A DNA stretch of 64,000 bases from Ornithinibacillus sp047228935 (lineage in GTDB: Bacteria > Bacillota > Bacilli > Bacillales > Amphibacillaceae). Of this stretch, positions 43,560 through 52,411 are shown one piece after another; position 1 is the first letter of the stretch, and each line of letters starts with the position of its first letter. The notes below the pieces were generated by a model. It was not told where the DNA came from, did not search any database, and saw nothing but the letters and a program-made list of their open reading frames with translations. Made by a program: the position numbers and the translations under genes. The stretch is taken from assembly GCF_047228935.1 (NCBI RefSeq), contig NZ_JBFEGG010000001.1:558001-622000 (forward strand), in the 5' to 3' direction.

Positions 43560-45146
43560 TTATTTTACTTGGCCATAAGAATTGACTTCAAACAAATCAA
43601 TTAACTCAATGTCCTTGTGATTATCTTTAAACCAGTTTAGAGCAAACTCATTACGGAATAAAACAAGATAGTTATCATGACGGTCGCGAACAAGTAAATT
43701 ACGGTCGTCGAAAAGTGACTCTTTTACTTGTTCAGCCTTCAGCCATCGAGGTATTCGTTCCCCAATCGATTCAAACATAACCTCTACATTATATTCATTT
43801 TCCATACGGTACTTAAACACCTCATATTGCAATTCACCAACAGCACCTAAAATATACGATTCTGTACGTTTATCCTTAAACAACTGAATTGCTCCTTCTT
43901 GTACAAGTTGCTCAATTCCTTTTTTAAATTGTTTAGATTTCATAACATTTTTAGCCATTACTTTTTTAAATAACTCGGGTGGAAACTTCGGTAATTCATC
44001 GAATTCATAGTTTGCTTTACCTTCAAGTAGAGTGTCGCCAATTTGATAAGCATTAGGGTCATAAATACCGATAATATCACCAGCAAATGCTTCATCAATT
44101 GTATCTCTGGACGATGCGACAATTTGTTGTGATTGAGATAGCTTAAATACTTTTCCAGTTCTTGAAAGCTTTACACTCATCCCACGCTCAAACTTTCCGG
44201 AACATATCCGAACAAAAGCGATTCTATCTCGGTGGGCTGGATTCATATTCGCTTGAATCTTAAAGATAAACCCGGAGAAATCTGGATGATCTGGCTCAAC
44301 GATTCCTTCAGTTGATTTTCGAGCTTGTGGTGTTGGTGCAAGTTTGATAAATGTATCAAAAAAGTCATGAACACCAAATGGTGCAAGTGCACTACCGAAA
44401 AATACAGGTGTTTGCTCTCCGTTTAATACCGCTTCTAAAGAAAATTGATTCCCAGCTTCATCTAATAGAGCAAGCTCATCTTTGGCTACCTCGAATTCTC
44501 CCTTAGCAGTCATTTCTTTATGTTCATCATGTTCTAATAGTGAATAAGGAATATGAGATTCATCTTCATTAGCATTAAATTTTATAAATTGTTCATTCAT
44601 GCGATCGAAAATACCAAGGAAGCGTTTCCCCATACCAGCTGGCCAGTTCATCGGATACGTTTCGATTTCTAGTACTTGTTCAATTTCTTCTAATAATTCA
44701 AAAGGCTCTCTACCTTCACGATCCAACTTATTAATAAATGTAAAGATAGGAATACCGCGCATTCTACATACTTTAAATAACTTAAGGGTTTGTGGCTCAA
44801 TCCCTTTTACAGAATCGATTATCATGACAACACTATCGACTGCTGTAAGTGTTCGATACGTATCTTCACTAAAGTCTTCGTGCCCTGGTGTATCAAGTAT
44901 ATTTACTTGAAAATCTTTATACGGGAAATTCATTACACTAGATGTTACAGAAATTCCACGTTGTTTCTCGATTTCCATCCAATCAGATGTTGCGAACTTA
45001 CCAGATTTTTTTCCCTTTACTGTACCAGCACTACGGATTAGATTTCCATATAGTAATAGTTTTTCGGTTAATGTTGTTTTCCCAGCGTCGGGGTGGGAAA
45101 TGATTGCAAATGTTTTTCGTTTTGCTACTTCTTCTTTTATGCTCAT
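43560..45146 (-). CDS. prfC: Peptide chain release factor 3
   Basis: 528 aa, the usual RF3 length. GTPase motifs: SHPDAGKTTLTEKLL (G1), KQRGISVT (G2), DTPGHEDF (G3), NKLDREGR (G4), GSALAPFG (G5). The RF3-specific middle domain includes VFFGSALAPFGVHDF. It recycles RF1/RF2 from the ribosome after peptide release. The start ATG at 45146 has AAAGGA 7 bases upstream. RF3 is not universal in Bacillales. It is divergent from arsR with about 135 bases between starts. Confidence 0.97.
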   Translation of the reverse strand: MSIKEEVAKRKTFAIISHPDAGKTTLTEKLLLYGNLIRSAGTVKGKKSGKFATSDWMEIEKQRGISVTSSVMNFPYKDFQVNILDTPGHEDFSEDTYRTLTAVDSVVMIIDSVKGIEPQTLKLFKVCRMRGIPIFTFINKLDREGREPFELLEEIEQVLEIETYPMNWPAGMGKRFLGIFDRMNEQFIKFNANEDESHIPYSLLEHDEHKEMTAKGEFEVAKDELALLDEAGNQFSLEAVLNGEQTPVFFGSALAPFGVHDFFDTFIKLAPTPQARKSTEGIVEPDHPDFSGFIFKIQANMNPAHRDRIAFVRICSGKFERGMSVKLSRTGKVFKLSQSQQIVASSRDTIDEAFAGDIIGIYDPNAYQIGDTLLEGKANYEFDELPKFPPELFKKVMAKNVMKSKQFKKGIEQLVQEGAIQLFKDKRTESYILGAVGELQYEVFKYRMENEYNVEVMFESIGERIPRWLKAEQVKESLFDDRNLLVRDRHDNYLVLFRNEFALNWFKDNHKDIELIDLFEVNSYGQVK

Positions 45147-45230
45147 GTGTTATTCCTTTCCCTTCAATACCTAAAGGTAATTCATACTTTATATATAATA
45201 CTATATTCGTCATGAATTTGCATGATTGAT

Positions 45231-45260
45231 TATATAAGTAAATTATTATATAGTTATATA
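45231..45260. promoter_or_regulatory. Candidate ArsR operator
   Basis: TATATAA (45231-45237), 8 bases, TTATATA (45246-45252), then another TTATATA at 45254-45260. AT-rich dyads of this type upstream of arsR are typical ArsR/SmtB binding sites. Inferred from symmetry and position. Confidence 0.55.
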
Positions 45261-45283
45261 GCAATGATTTGGGAGGAGAAATA

Positions 45284-45628
45284 ATGGTTAAGACAATGTT
45301 AGAAATTCAAAAAGCTGCATCTATTTTGAAGCTATTAGGTGATAAAACAAGACTTACCATGACGAAGATTCTAGATGAGCAAGAAGTATGTGTTTGCGAA
45401 TTCGTAGAGATATTTCAAATGAGTCAACCTTCGATTAGTCAACACTTACGAAAATTAAAAGATGCTGGGCTCATTCAAGAAAATAGGAGGGGGCAATGGA
45501 TTTTTTATTCTATTAATAAAGAGGATCCATCCTATTCATTTATTCTACCACTTCTAGAACAATTACCGAATCAACAATATAGAATAGAGGCATTGGAAAA
45601 AGACGGAAAAAGAATCCAATGCTGTTAA
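45284..45628 (+). CDS. arsR: ArsR arsenic-responsive repressor
   Basis: 114 aa from the ATG at 45284 (GGGAGGAG 5 bases upstream); a TTG five codons earlier overlaps that site. ArsR/SmtB winged HTH with the arsenite-binding CVC in EQEVCVCEFVEIF (Cys36, Cys38) and the recognition helix SQPSISQHLRKLKDAGLI. The C-terminus ends in CC, a third potential metalloid ligand. First gene of arsR-arsB-arsC; arsenite binding releases it from the operator. Confidence 0.93.
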   Translation: MVKTMLEIQKAASILKLLGDKTRLTMTKILDEQEVCVCEFVEIFQMSQPSISQHLRKLKDAGLIQENRRGQWIFYSINKEDPSYSFILPLLEQLPNQQYRIEALEKDGKRIQCC

Positions 45629-45643
45629 GAGGGGGGATTAAAT

Positions 45644-46945
45644 TTGGCAACCGGAACGATCATCTTAGCTTCGATCATTTTCTTAGCTACATTAATCTTA
45701 GTTATATGGCAGCCTAAAGGACTATCTATCGGATGGTCTGCTGTAGGGGGAGCGATTATTGCTTTACTAGTTGGTGTAGTTTCCTTAAGTGATGTCGTAG
45801 AGGTTACAGGAATTGTTTGGAATGCAACATTGGCATTTATCGCTATCATTTTAATATCACTCATTTTAGATGAAATAGGGTTCTTTGAATGGGCTTCACT
45901 ACATATGGCCCGTGCTGCTAAAGGAAATGGCATTAAGATGTTCATTTATGTCAGTGTACTAGGAGCGATAGTCGCTGCTTTCTTTGCAAATGATGGAGCA
46001 GCTTTAATTTTAACACCAATTGTACTTGCTATGGTGCGGAACTTAAATTTTAAGGAGAAAATGGTATTTCCGTTTATTATGGCTAGCGGTTTTATTGCCG
46101 ATACGACTTCTTTACCTTTGGTAGTAAGTAACCTAGTTAATATTGTTTCCGCAGACTTTTTTAATATAGGGTTTGTAGAATATGCGTCAAGAATGATAAT
46201 CCCGAATCTATTTTCACTGATTGCGACAATAGGCGTATTACTAATTTACTTCCGTAAAAGCATTCCTCGGAATTATGATTTGACACAATTGAAAGTACCT
46301 AGTGCAGCAATACGTGATAGGAAGATGTTTCGTTTATCTTGGTATGTATTAGGTGTACTTCTGCTTGGTTACTTCATTAGTGAATTTATAGATGTTCCCG
46401 TTTCACTAGTAGCTGGAATTATTGCGATTTTCTTTATCATTATGGCACGAAAAAGTGAAGTAGTTAATACACAAGCGGTTATAAAAGGAGCACCTTGGAA
46501 CATTGTGTTTTTCTCGATTGGTATGTATGTAGTTGTATTTGGGTTACGAAATGCCGGTTTAACCGATTTATTAGCTAATGTGATTCAACTTGCTGCAGAG
46601 GAAGGTTTATTTGTTGCAACAATCAGTATGGGATTTATTGCGGCTATTCTTTCTTCCGTTATGAATAATATGCCAACAGTGATGATTGATGCAATTGCCA
46701 TATCTGAAACAAATACAACAGGAGTTATTCGTGAAGCTTTAGTATATGCTAATGTTATAGGTTCCGATTTAGGTCCAAAGATTACACCAATTGGCTCTTT
46801 AGCGACTTTATTATGGCTCCATGTGTTATCTCAAAAAGGTGTGAAAATATCTTGGGGTACGTATTTTAAAACAGGGATAATCTTAACAATTCCTATTTTA
46901 AGTATTACATTACTAGGTCTTTATTTAACGTTAACCATATTTTAA
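45644..46945 (+). CDS. arsB: ArsB arsenite efflux permease
   Basis: 433 aa, TTG start with GGGGGG about 8 bases before. About 12 helices in the ion-transporter fold; ATLAFIAIILISLILDEIGFFE and FFANDGAALILTP are blocks typical of ArsB. It exports As(III)(OH)3 or antimonite using the membrane potential. Operon position between arsR and arsC is standard. No arsA ATPase is present, so it is the carrier-only version. Confidence 0.94.
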   Translation: MATGTIILASIIFLATLILVIWQPKGLSIGWSAVGGAIIALLVGVVSLSDVVEVTGIVWNATLAFIAIILISLILDEIGFFEWASLHMARAAKGNGIKMFIYVSVLGAIVAAFFANDGAALILTPIVLAMVRNLNFKEKMVFPFIMASGFIADTTSLPLVVSNLVNIVSADFFNIGFVEYASRMIIPNLFSLIATIGVLLIYFRKSIPRNYDLTQLKVPSAAIRDRKMFRLSWYVLGVLLLGYFISEFIDVPVSLVAGIIAIFFIIMARKSEVVNTQAVIKGAPWNIVFFSIGMYVVVFGLRNAGLTDLLANVIQLAAEEGLFVATISMGFIAAILSSVMNNMPTVMIDAIAISETNTTGVIREALVYANVIGSDLGPKITPIGSLATLLWLHVLSQKGVKISWGTYFKTGIILTIPILSITLLGLYLTLTIF

Positions 46946-46960
46946 TAAAGGAGAACTTAT

Positions 46961-47392
46961 ATGTCTAAAAAAACTATATATTTCTTATGCACAGGGAATT
47001 CTTGTAGAAGCCAAATGGCCGAAGGCTGGGGAAAGAAGTATTTGGGTGATGAATGGGAAGTAAAGAGTGCTGGAATTGAAGCTCACGGTCTAAACCCAAA
47101 TGCTGTAAAAGCGATGGCAGAAGTAGGCATTGATATTTCTAATCAAACTTCTGATATTATTGATCCGGTCATTTTAAACAATGCTGAAATGGCAGTTACA
47201 TTGTGTGGTGATGCGAAGGACAATTGTCCTGTAACGCCTCCCCATGTTAAACGAGAGCATTGGGGCTTTGATGATCCTGCAAAAGCCGAGGGTACAGATG
47301 AGGAAAAATGGAAGGTATTCCAACGTGTTCGGGATGAGATAGGGGAACGTATAAGAAGGTTTGCTGAATCTATAGAAGCAAACAATATTTAG
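46961..47392 (+). CDS. arsC: Arsenate reductase, thioredoxin-coupled
   Basis: 143 aa, AAAGGAG upstream. The low-molecular-weight phosphatase loop CTGNSCRS has nucleophile Cys10 and Cys15; Cys82 (LCGDA) and Cys89 (DNCP) complete the redox relay known from S. aureus ArsC. It reduces arsenate to arsenite for ArsB, with thioredoxin restoring the disulfide. Third gene of the operon, which ends in the hairpin at 47402. Confidence 0.96.
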   Translation: MSKKTIYFLCTGNSCRSQMAEGWGKKYLGDEWEVKSAGIEAHGLNPNAVKAMAEVGIDISNQTSDIIDPVILNNAEMAVTLCGDAKDNCPVTPPHVKREHWGFDDPAKAEGTDEEKWKVFQRVRDEIGERIRRFAESIEANNI

Positions 47393-47401
47393 TAGTTAGC
47401 T

Positions 47402-47430
47402 AGCGCTTTTCAAAAGAGAAGCGCTTTTTT
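47402..47430 (+). terminator. Terminator of the ars operon
   Basis: AGCGCTT / AAGCGCT around a 10-base loop and six T. Confidence 0.88.
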
Positions 47431-47538
47431 GTTCTTTAAAATTGGACAAGATTGTTTTCTTTAGGAATGATTTATTTAGTAGGGGAATATGGATAATAGA
47501 AGGAGTTGTCCGATGCCTAAGCCGTCTAAGGAGAAATT

Positions 47539-48153
47539 ATGGAAGACAAAATCAAAAAGCTAGGATTTATTATGTTGGGATGTGTATTTCAAGGGTTTGG
47601 TATGGGTGTTTTTTTATTCCCACAGTCCATTCCTTCTGGTGGAGCGGGTGGGATTGCTATATTAATGAACCATTGGTTTGAAATAGAAATGGGCTTATCC
47701 CTCTGGATTGCTAATTTTACATTATTATTAATTGGTATAAAGTATCTAGGTAAGAAGTTCGCCCTATGGACATTTATTGGGATAACGATGACATCTTTAT
47801 TCGTAGATTTATTCGAAAATAATATTGTAATAATTCATCAATATATTTTCCTTGATTTGATTATGGGTTCTGTATTTTTGGGTACTGGTATTGGTATTTT
47901 AATGAGACATCGGGTCTCCAATGGAGGAGTTGGAGTAATTGCTTTCATCATATCTCATTGGAGAGGAATACCTCCAGGAAGACCCCTTTTTTACATCAAT
48001 ACGTCCATTTTTATCATTAATGCATTAGTAATTAATTGGAAAATTATTTTTTTGGCTATTCTTAGTCAATGGATAGCAACATCGATAGTGAATTTTATCT
48101 ACAGAGTAGAATTTACTATACCTTATTCGTTAGCTTTTAGAAAAAAGCCCTAA
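47539..48153 (+). CDS. YitT-family membrane protein
   Basis: 204 aa with five helices (members of the YitT/DUF161 family are about 200-290 aa). AAGGAG lies 6 bases before the ATG. The PSGGAGGIAILM motif after helix 1 and the repeated RVSNGGVGVIAFI motif are the family signature. It lacks the C-terminal DUF2179 domain seen in longer members. Function is not settled, though transport is suspected. It ends right where the convergent MFS gene ends. Confidence 0.88.
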   Translation: MEDKIKKLGFIMLGCVFQGFGMGVFLFPQSIPSGGAGGIAILMNHWFEIEMGLSLWIANFTLLLIGIKYLGKKFALWTFIGITMTSLFVDLFENNIVIIHQYIFLDLIMGSVFLGTGIGILMRHRVSNGGVGVIAFIISHWRGIPPGRPLFYINTSIFIINALVINWKIIFLAILSQWIATSIVNFIYRVEFTIPYSLAFRKKP

Positions 48154-49392
48154 TTATATATACTTATATCTCACTGGTGTGATCTTTTTTTCTTTACCAT
48201 TTTTACCCTTTACCCGAATAAACAATAGGACTAACAAGCCAACAAAAAATGTAAAGATTGCAAGTGTAGTAAACATCCCTGTTCTACTCCATTCCATGAG
48301 GCGTGTGAATACTGGTGGTCCTGCTGCTACACCAAGGAATCGGACTGAACCATATAAAGAGGTGACAAAACCTCTTCTTTCTTTACCTACTGCTCCAGTG
48401 ATAATACTGTTTACACAAGGTAGGATTAGACCTACACCTACACTACTTATTCCTAGCACTAAAATAAAGGGGACTATTTTTTCAAAGAAAACCAACGACC
48501 CATAGGAAAAGGTCATGAGCAGAAAGCCGATTACTGCAATTCTTTTCATCTTTTCTAGGTTTTTTCCTATTTTACTTCCCGTAATATATGAAGTGGTAAC
48601 CATGATTAACAAGGGAATGGCTAGGATTAAGCCCTTTGTAATCCCGTCAATTTTATATTCTCCTTCTAAAATATCAGATAGATAGAAAAGAATTCCAAAT
48701 AAAGTAAATAAACATGTTCCTCCTGCTAAATACGTTGTAAATAGCCATCTACCTTCATGCTTAAAAACTGTTAGTAAGCCCTTTGCATATTTTCTAAATG
48801 GTGGAGGGGCTTGTCTATTACGTTTCTCCTTTACATAAATAGATACTAATACGAGACTCAGCAGACTGAATACTGGAAATGCATAAAACACGGAATACCA
48901 AACCATTAAAGCTAATAAAGAACCTATAATGGGGGAGAGAACTTTACCTAGTCCATTAGAGGCTTCGAATATACCTAGTACTCTACTTTGTTCTCCACCT
49001 TTAAATAAGTCACCAGCTAATGCCATTGCAACCGGTGCAGTTCCAGCAGCTCCCATGCCTTGAACAGTTCTACCAATTAGAATCCAAGCATACGCATTTG
49101 GTAATATAAATGCTCCCAAACCTGCCATTAAGCCACCTATACCAAATAATATGAGGGACGGTATAATGATTATTTTACGAGAAAATCGATCGGAAAGATA
49201 TCCAACAACTGGGATGAATAAAGCTCCTGCTATGGAGAATACAGTTATGGTTAGACTTACTTCCATTTGGGACAAGTCTAAAGACTTCTTCATTTGTGGT
49301 AAAATAGGGATAAGCATAGAATTTCCTAGAGTCATTATTAGTGGTATTGAGCCTATAGCTACAATACTCATTCCCTTTTTTTTCTTAGCCAA
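48154..49392 (-). CDS. MFS drug-type exporter
   Basis: 412 aa, TTG start with GGGAGTG 7 bases upstream. About 12 helices; motif A GYLSDRFSRKIII and motif C-like GPPVFTRLMEW are present, fitting the 12-helix DHA1 drug:proton antiporters. A basic tail follows the last helix. Its 3' end abuts the YitT gene with no hairpin between, so transcripts of the two converge. Substrate unknown. Confidence 0.85.
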   Translation of the reverse strand: MAKKKKGMSIVAIGSIPLIMTLGNSMLIPILPQMKKSLDLSQMEVSLTITVFSIAGALFIPVVGYLSDRFSRKIIIIPSLILFGIGGLMAGLGAFILPNAYAWILIGRTVQGMGAAGTAPVAMALAGDLFKGGEQSRVLGIFEASNGLGKVLSPIIGSLLALMVWYSVFYAFPVFSLLSLVLVSIYVKEKRNRQAPPPFRKYAKGLLTVFKHEGRWLFTTYLAGGTCLFTLFGILFYLSDILEGEYKIDGITKGLILAIPLLIMVTTSYITGSKIGKNLEKMKRIAVIGFLLMTFSYGSLVFFEKIVPFILVLGISSVGVGLILPCVNSIITGAVGKERRGFVTSLYGSVRFLGVAAGPPVFTRLMEWSRTGMFTTLAIFTFFVGLLVLLFIRVKGKNGKEKKITPVRYKYI

Positions 49393-49491
49393 CTAGGTTC
49401 ACTCCCAAAGATGTTTTTTTAAAAGTAAAGGGAGTTATCAGGAAAAATTTATTTTAGAGTAACTCTAAATCCTAGATTACTTTTAAGCTGA

Positions 49492-49992
49492 TTATTTTAT
49501 ATTAATCGGAGGAGGAACAAGCCACCCCTTAGTTTTTGTAATGGTTAAAAGTTTGCTTTCATATTCGGCTTTTTGGGTATGAAATTCCCCAAACATTTCA
49601 CCAATATCCTCCCTTATAGCAATACCCATAATGTAGCTACAAATCATTCTACCTGTGATAAGCTCCTTTTTTACTAAGGTAGCTATTTCTGAATCGTTAA
49701 ATCTCGCTCCAGCAGGAATATCCTGAAGTTCTACATTTGGTCTGTCAGGTGGAGAAGGTGGGAGCCTTATTCCAGCTTCCTTTAATATAGCCTCAATTTG
49801 TTGCCCTTCCTGGGTAAAGCAATTTTCTAAAAGATCTTCTAAGAACGTTTTTAAATCATGGTCGCCAGTATGATTTATTAGTACTTGCATAGTAATTAAT
49901 GTAGCTTTTGTCCCGAGTAAGTATGACCATAAATGAAATATCTCGCCGGAATGAAATGGCTCATCATGTTGATTCCCATCTAATATGCCCAA
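49492..49992 (-). CDS. DUF3231-family protein
   Basis: 166 aa, TTG start with AGGAGG 7 bases upstream. Begins LDGNQHDEPFHSGEIFHLW, has the LPPSPPDRPN linker and the FNDSEIATLV segment that mark DUF3231 (a ferritin-like helical bundle in Bacillaceae). One half-length domain is present where some proteins have two. Role unknown; sporulation or stress links are proposed for the family. Independent unit between the MFS gene and yqhV. Confidence 0.8.
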   Translation of the reverse strand: MGILDGNQHDEPFHSGEIFHLWSYLLGTKATLITMQVLINHTGDHDLKTFLEDLLENCFTQEGQQIEAILKEAGIRLPPSPPDRPNVELQDIPAGARFNDSEIATLVKKELITGRMICSYIMGIAIREDIGEMFGEFHTQKAEYESKLLTITKTKGWLVPPPINIK

Positions 49993-50198
49993 CTTTTTTC
50001 CTCCTATTAGTTTTTAAGTTAGTATCTCTAATCCAATATATTTTTATGTGATAGGAAATAAATTATATAGAGGCTTTTGAAGAACGAAAGGGGTTAAGAA
50101 GCTAGCAAGGAACAACTTAAAATTATCATGTATAGAGAACAATGCTCATCTACTGGATCATGTATATCTTCCCCAGCCTAAGCCCCATAAAACAGGAG

Positions 50199-50474
50199 TT
50201 AATCACTCTTGACACCATACAAAATCAATGAAACACCAAGTACTATCCAAATTAGTTTAACTAATGATACCTTATCCGCTATGCTAACTACACCAATTGT
50301 AGTAGTAATAATTAGAACTAATGGACCAATAAATGCTAGGGTTGAGTTTATAATTAAAGCTTTTTCAATTTCATTAAATCTTAACATTAAATACGCAGCA
50401 AAGATTTCGATGAAGCCTGACATGATTCTAAGTAATGCCATACCAACAATTGCCTTTTCTAAAATTGAGAACAT
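50199..50474 (-). CDS. yqhV: YqhV family (DUF2619) membrane protein
   Basis: 91 aa from the ATG at 50474 (GGGGGAG 5 bases upstream). Three hydrophobic helices; AGxRxLSxxIELxAA-type start (MALLRIMSGFIEIFAAYLML), NSTLAFIGPLVLIITTTIGV and a final helix. The match to B. subtilis YqhV is close in length and motif. In Bacillus yqhV often lies near spo genes; here it is separate. Function unknown. Confidence 0.88.
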   Translation of the reverse strand: MFSILEKAIVGMALLRIMSGFIEIFAAYLMLRFNEIEKALIINSTLAFIGPLVLIITTTIGVVSIADKVSLVKLIWIVLGVSLILYGVKSD

Positions 50475-50588
50475 ACTATCTCCCCCGTAACACATCTCTC
50501 AGGCTATTATATGCAGTACTTGTACACTTAGGACGAAAAATTAGGGAGAAATAATACTTATTAGTCTAAACAGTTAGAAAATAATGGT

Positions 50589-50659
50589 TTGACATAACCT
50601 GTTGAGATGAGTTAAACTTAATTCAACAAAGTTGAATAAGATGACACAAAATTGAATAA
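50589..50659 (+). promoter_or_regulatory. Promoter with operator-like palindrome upstream of HMG-CoA lyase
   Basis: -35 TTGACA (50589-50594), then 17-18 bases, then TTAAAC/TAAACT at 50612-50618. Just downstream is the palindrome ATTCAAC-AAA-GTTGAAT (50621-50637), and TTGAATAA recurs 20 bases later (50652-50659). The placement at the transcription start fits a repressor site; the regulator is not known. Confidence 0.6.
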
Positions 50660-50764
50660 CTATTAGGAAAAACCTTTTTATGTCTCTCACATATTTTATT
50701 GTATAAATGTAAACGGTACCATTTTTTTACCGTAATCATGAGCAGTTATAGAGGAGGGGAAAAA

Positions 50765-51670
50765 GTGCGAAAATGGCAAGATTTTGTACAGTTAAAAGAG
50801 GTTGGGCCACGTGATGGTTTGCAAAATGAAAAACAATTCATTTCTACCGAAGACAAAATAGCATGGATTGATATGCTTTCGAATACCGGTGTATCGGAAA
50901 TAGAATATTCATCGTTCGTCAATCCGAAATGGATCCCAGCCTTATCTGATGCGAAAGAGGTTGGGAAGCGAATTAAGCGGAATCCAACTGTTTCATACTC
51001 AGCACTTGTTCCAAATATTAGAGGGCTTGAAGATGCACTAGAATCAGGTATAGATGGAGCATCCGTTTTTATGTCGGCCAGTGAAACCCATAACTTAAAA
51101 AATATTAATAAGTCTATAAATGAAACATTTCCAGTTCTAAAGCAAGTTATTGAAGAGGCGAAGAAGGAAGGGAAGAAGGTAACAGGTTATGTTTCCACCG
51201 TATTTGAATGCCCATATGATGGAAAAATCTCACCTAATCAGGTGTTGCGTGTATGTGATCAATTAATTACAAATGGTGTGGACGATATTTCTCTTGGAGA
51301 CACTATTGGCTCAGCTGTACCTTCTCAAGTAGAATTGCTCCTAGAAGAAATACTTAAACGATTTCCTAAAGAAAAAATAATTATGCATTTCCATGACACT
51401 AGGGGGATGGCGATAGCAAATATCATGACCTCATTAGATTATGGTATATCTAGATTCGATACTTCAATCGGGGGGCTTGGTGGCTGTCCCTATGCTCCAG
51501 GTGCTGCAGGGAATGTAGCAACTAATGATGTCCTATATCTATTACATGGATTAGGAATCAGTACTGGAATTCAAGAAAAAAGGATTCAAGATGCATCTAT
51601 ATTTATTCAAAATAAACTAGGGAAAAAACTTCCTAGTCGATCGCTAGCTTTTATTGAAGGAACGGCTTAA
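50765..51670 (+). CDS. mvaB: Hydroxymethylglutaryl-CoA lyase
   Basis: 301 aa from the GTG at 50765 (AGGAGGGG 5 bases upstream); an upstream in-frame ATG lacks a binding site. The HMGL signature GLGGCPYAPGAAGN with Cys241 and the N-terminal EVGPRDGLQNE are diagnostic. TIM-barrel metal enzyme that cleaves HMG-CoA to acetoacetate and acetyl-CoA, the last step of leucine degradation. It is not accompanied by liu/mcc genes, so it may serve ketone-body or other acyl-CoA cleavage. Preceded by an apparent regulated promoter. Confidence 0.94.
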   Translation: MRKWQDFVQLKEVGPRDGLQNEKQFISTEDKIAWIDMLSNTGVSEIEYSSFVNPKWIPALSDAKEVGKRIKRNPTVSYSALVPNIRGLEDALESGIDGASVFMSASETHNLKNINKSINETFPVLKQVIEEAKKEGKKVTGYVSTVFECPYDGKISPNQVLRVCDQLITNGVDDISLGDTIGSAVPSQVELLLEEILKRFPKEKIIMHFHDTRGMAIANIMTSLDYGISRFDTSIGGLGGCPYAPGAAGNVATNDVLYLLHGLGISTGIQEKRIQDASIFIQNKLGKKLPSRSLAFIEGTA

Positions 51671-51673
51671 TAG

Positions 51674-51714
51674 AAAGAGGGTTTGTGATTAGAAAATAAT
51701 CACGACCCTCTTTT
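51674..51714 (+). terminator. Terminator of mvaB
   Basis: AAAGAGGGT and GTGATT pair with AATCAC and ACCCTCTTT, then TTTT. Confidence 0.88.
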
Positions 51715-51804
51715 AAATTTACAAAAAAGATAAATTACTATCGCATTCATTATGATAGTATGGAGGGGAACTTAGAATCTAGTATGAGTAGAGGAGTTTT
51801 TATA

Positions 51805-52320
51805 ATGAGAAATATTCGTTTGAGTGAAAAAATACTACTTTTAGGATATAGCTTAATATTACTATTTATGATTTTTCAAGACATAGTTCCACTTGGGACG
51901 CTGAACGATATTGAAGCTATTAAGCAGGAAAAATCTACTGGCGAAATTATCCTAGTTACCTTAATTGGTTCAGTTCAAGTTGCTATACTTATCTTCTTAA
52001 TCCTGTTGTTCATTGGTAAAAAGTATCCACTATTAATTAAATTGTGGCTTATTATCCACCCATCCTTTATTCTAGGTGGGGCAGTTATGAGTTGGTGGAT
52101 TCCTTATTTGACAGGCATTGGTGCAGCAGAAAAAGTTGAAGGGTATACGGTAATGTTTGAAAATACTCATGCATTTTTACCAGTAATGAACGGAATTGTG
52201 CCGAATACACTACATACCTTATTTCATGGAGTATTATTTTTCTGTATCTTGCTATCTATTTATATATTTGTTCTCAAACCAAAAGTACCAATAAATACTA
52301 AGACAGAAAAAGCTAGCTAA
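51805..52320 (+). CDS. Four-helix membrane protein of unknown function
   Basis: 171 aa from the ATG at 51805 (GAGGAG 8 bases upstream); an upstream in-frame ATG has no clear site. Four hydrophobic helices (about 10-27, 49-73, 79-100 and 143-165), the third followed by MSWWIPYLTGIGAAEKVEG. The loop between helices 3 and 4 has VMFENTHAFLPVMNG. I do not recognise the family. It lies between mvaB and the XRE-cupin regulator. It is followed directly by the regulator's upstream region with no hairpin. Confidence 0.65.
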   Translation: MRNIRLSEKILLLGYSLILLFMIFQDIVPLGTLNDIEAIKQEKSTGEIILVTLIGSVQVAILIFLILLFIGKKYPLLIKLWLIIHPSFILGGAVMSWWIPYLTGIGAAEKVEGYTVMFENTHAFLPVMNGIVPNTLHTLFHGVLFFCILLSIYIFVLKPKVPINTKTEKAS

Positions 52321-52411
52321 ATCTGTGAATTATCCCATTTCTTGACTATGTTTTAAAATCTAATCTATTATAGAATAAATATCTACAACAACAAGAGGGG
52401 AGAGAGCAACC

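Noticed and set aside
47442..47681. 79-aa plus-strand frame overlapping the YitT gene
   Set aside because: Different frame from YitT, which has the family motifs and the good SD at 47539.
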